Positions 63,023-64,000 of a stretch of 64,000 bases of DNA are shown here, one piece after another. Where the stretch lies: NCBI GenBank assembly GCA_013400155.1, contig VXBM01000866.1, forward strand, positions 274,004-338,003, in the 5' to 3' direction. The stretch comes from Helopsaltes ochotensis (taxonomy: Eukaryota; Chordata; Aves; Passeriformes; Locustellidae). The notes under the pieces were generated by a model, which saw only the letters and a program-made list of their open reading frames with translations, was not told the DNA's origin and did not search any database. The position numbers and the translations under genes are program-made. The stretch's first letter is position 1. Every line of letters starts with the position of its first letter.

Positions 63023-63085
63023 AACCACTTGCTACACCTCTACTTCTCACCTGTAAAATGGGTACTTGCCCTTGGCACATCCCAC
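63023..63085 (+). mobile_element. MIR-like SINE relic
   Basis: TCTCACCTGTAAAATGGGTA at 63045-63064, preceded by 'CACTTGCTACACCTCTACT' and followed by 'CATCCCACCTCA', matches the 3' half of a MIR in plus orientation. The central core is not recognisable, so this is a partial, old copy. Confidence 0.5.
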
Positions 63086-63397
63086 CTCAAGGCCAAGGTT
63101 CACACATTCACCAACACTAGAAATACCAGCACCCCATTCATTCTGAACACTGTTCTGTCTTAAAATGTTCCGTTTCCCATTTCTTTTCAGGCCATCTGCA
63201 AAAGTATGCATGGATATAAAATTTACTTCTAAATAGTGTGAGAATGGTTGTGTTCAGAAATTCATCTGCAGTCCTTCACTTGCTTGCCTTCCTCTACAAC
63301 TTCCTGGAATAAGTACAGACTATGCCTCAGGAAAACAAAGCTATTTGAAAAGAGAACAGCTGCCATGGTGCTGAGTCAATACAGGCAGACAAAATAA

Positions 63398-63417
63398 AAT
63401 GAAATAAAAAAAAAACT
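63398..63417. repeat. A-rich tract
   Basis: AAATAAAATGAAATAAAA followed by a run of As. Simple sequence. Confidence 0.88.
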
Positions 63418-64000
63418 ACACTGCATCTGTGGCAATGTGTTTTTCCCCCCTCCATCACAATATCCCCGATGCACAACGCCTTGGCAAGAGTTTAGCAAAC
63501 AGTCCAATGGATCCAAACCCCGAGATCATTAAAACAATACACTGATTCCTGCAATGGGGCATCCACCATAGATGCTGCTATAGCAGCATCTGCTTTAGAA
63601 CTATTTCCTCTGCCTCAGTCAGGTTCTCTGAAGCCATCTTCCTCTAAGGGATGAACTGTGAAAAGGTGCAGTTGTTATTTATTGCTGTTAGCAGCAACAA
63701 TAAATATAAAATGCTCCAAAAGCTCCATCATCTTTTGCTACGCATGGGCAGAGAGGCGCTGCTCAACTTTTCTGGTGACAAGAACAGGCCCAGAGTGAAT
63801 ATTCATCTATTCTTTCACAGGGGAGATTTTCTCCATTGCAGTTATTTTCACGACATGGTGAAGGGTTTTCTACACTTGGCATTTATGCTGATGAATTGTA
63901 ACCAGGAGAATGCAAACCAGCACTTAGATCTTGGTCCTCACAGGGGTTACCAAGTCCTAGGGGAGACACTGGAAATGCTTGCTCGGTGTTGAGATGTTAT

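Larger units (their letters stand above)
56966..64000. other. Non-coding segment, no gene recognised
   Basis: Unique DNA with the candidate block at 57650-57850 and simple repeats. Open frames up to 132 codons (60328-60726 minus) and one ending near the right edge (63651-63992 plus, 113 codons, complete with a stop) are unrecognised. Confidence 0.8.

Noticed and set aside
1..64000. CRISPR array, operon or bacterial/phage system
   Set aside because: CR1 and MIR elements, microsatellites and lack of dense coding show a vertebrate genome; no regularly spaced direct repeats are present.

Overview
The window is non-coding vertebrate DNA, most likely from a bird. The diagnostic signals are 3' ends of CR1 (chicken repeat 1) LINEs. 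The clearest lies on the minus strand at about 36617-36864, with shorter pieces at 12432-12479 (+) and 41327-41400 (-). There are no Alu, B1 or L1 elements. Older SINE relics of the MIR/CORE type are also present, as expected of an amniote genome where old copies persist at low density. Which bird it is cannot be read from the sequence; neither can the chromosome.

I find no protein-coding gene, exon, tRNA, rRNA, snRNA, CRISPR array or prokaryotic feature. Open reading frames are all short (the longest about 170 codons), lack recognisable domains and have no consistent splice context. I treat them as chance. The window is best described as intergenic or deep intronic sequence: a gene-poor stretch with sparse repeats.

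Layout. 1-9260: unique sequence with T-rich and A-rich tracts, a CTCF-like motif at 2782-2800, a CTG run at 7041-7060 and a short duplicated motif near 8877-8913. 9260-18000: a MIR relic, a homeodomain-core-rich candidate regulatory block near 11800-11960, a CR1 3' end at 12432-12479 and an A-rich tract near 13065. 18000-36600: mostly unique AT-rich sequence with two candidate conserved blocks, several short perfect inverted repeats, and a CA microsatellite at 35530-35558. 36600-47100: the most repeat-bearing part, holding two CR1 tails, a MIR relic or two, a MITE-like relic, a G-rich candidate regulatory block near 40000, a 46-bp tandem duplication, an 18-bp perfect palindrome and a probable solo LTR on the minus strand. 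47100-64000: unique sequence with three MIR-like relics, a CTCF-like motif inside a candidate conserved block near 57700, and a T/G-rich tract near 62655.

Since there are no genes, nothing here forms a pathway. Any function would be regulatory (enhancers, insulators), and those calls are hypotheses made without an alignment. I did not find a convincing undescribed biological system. The items most worth checking are the candidate conserved blocks, the convergent CTCF-like pair, the probable LTR and the 46-bp duplication beside a CR1 tail.
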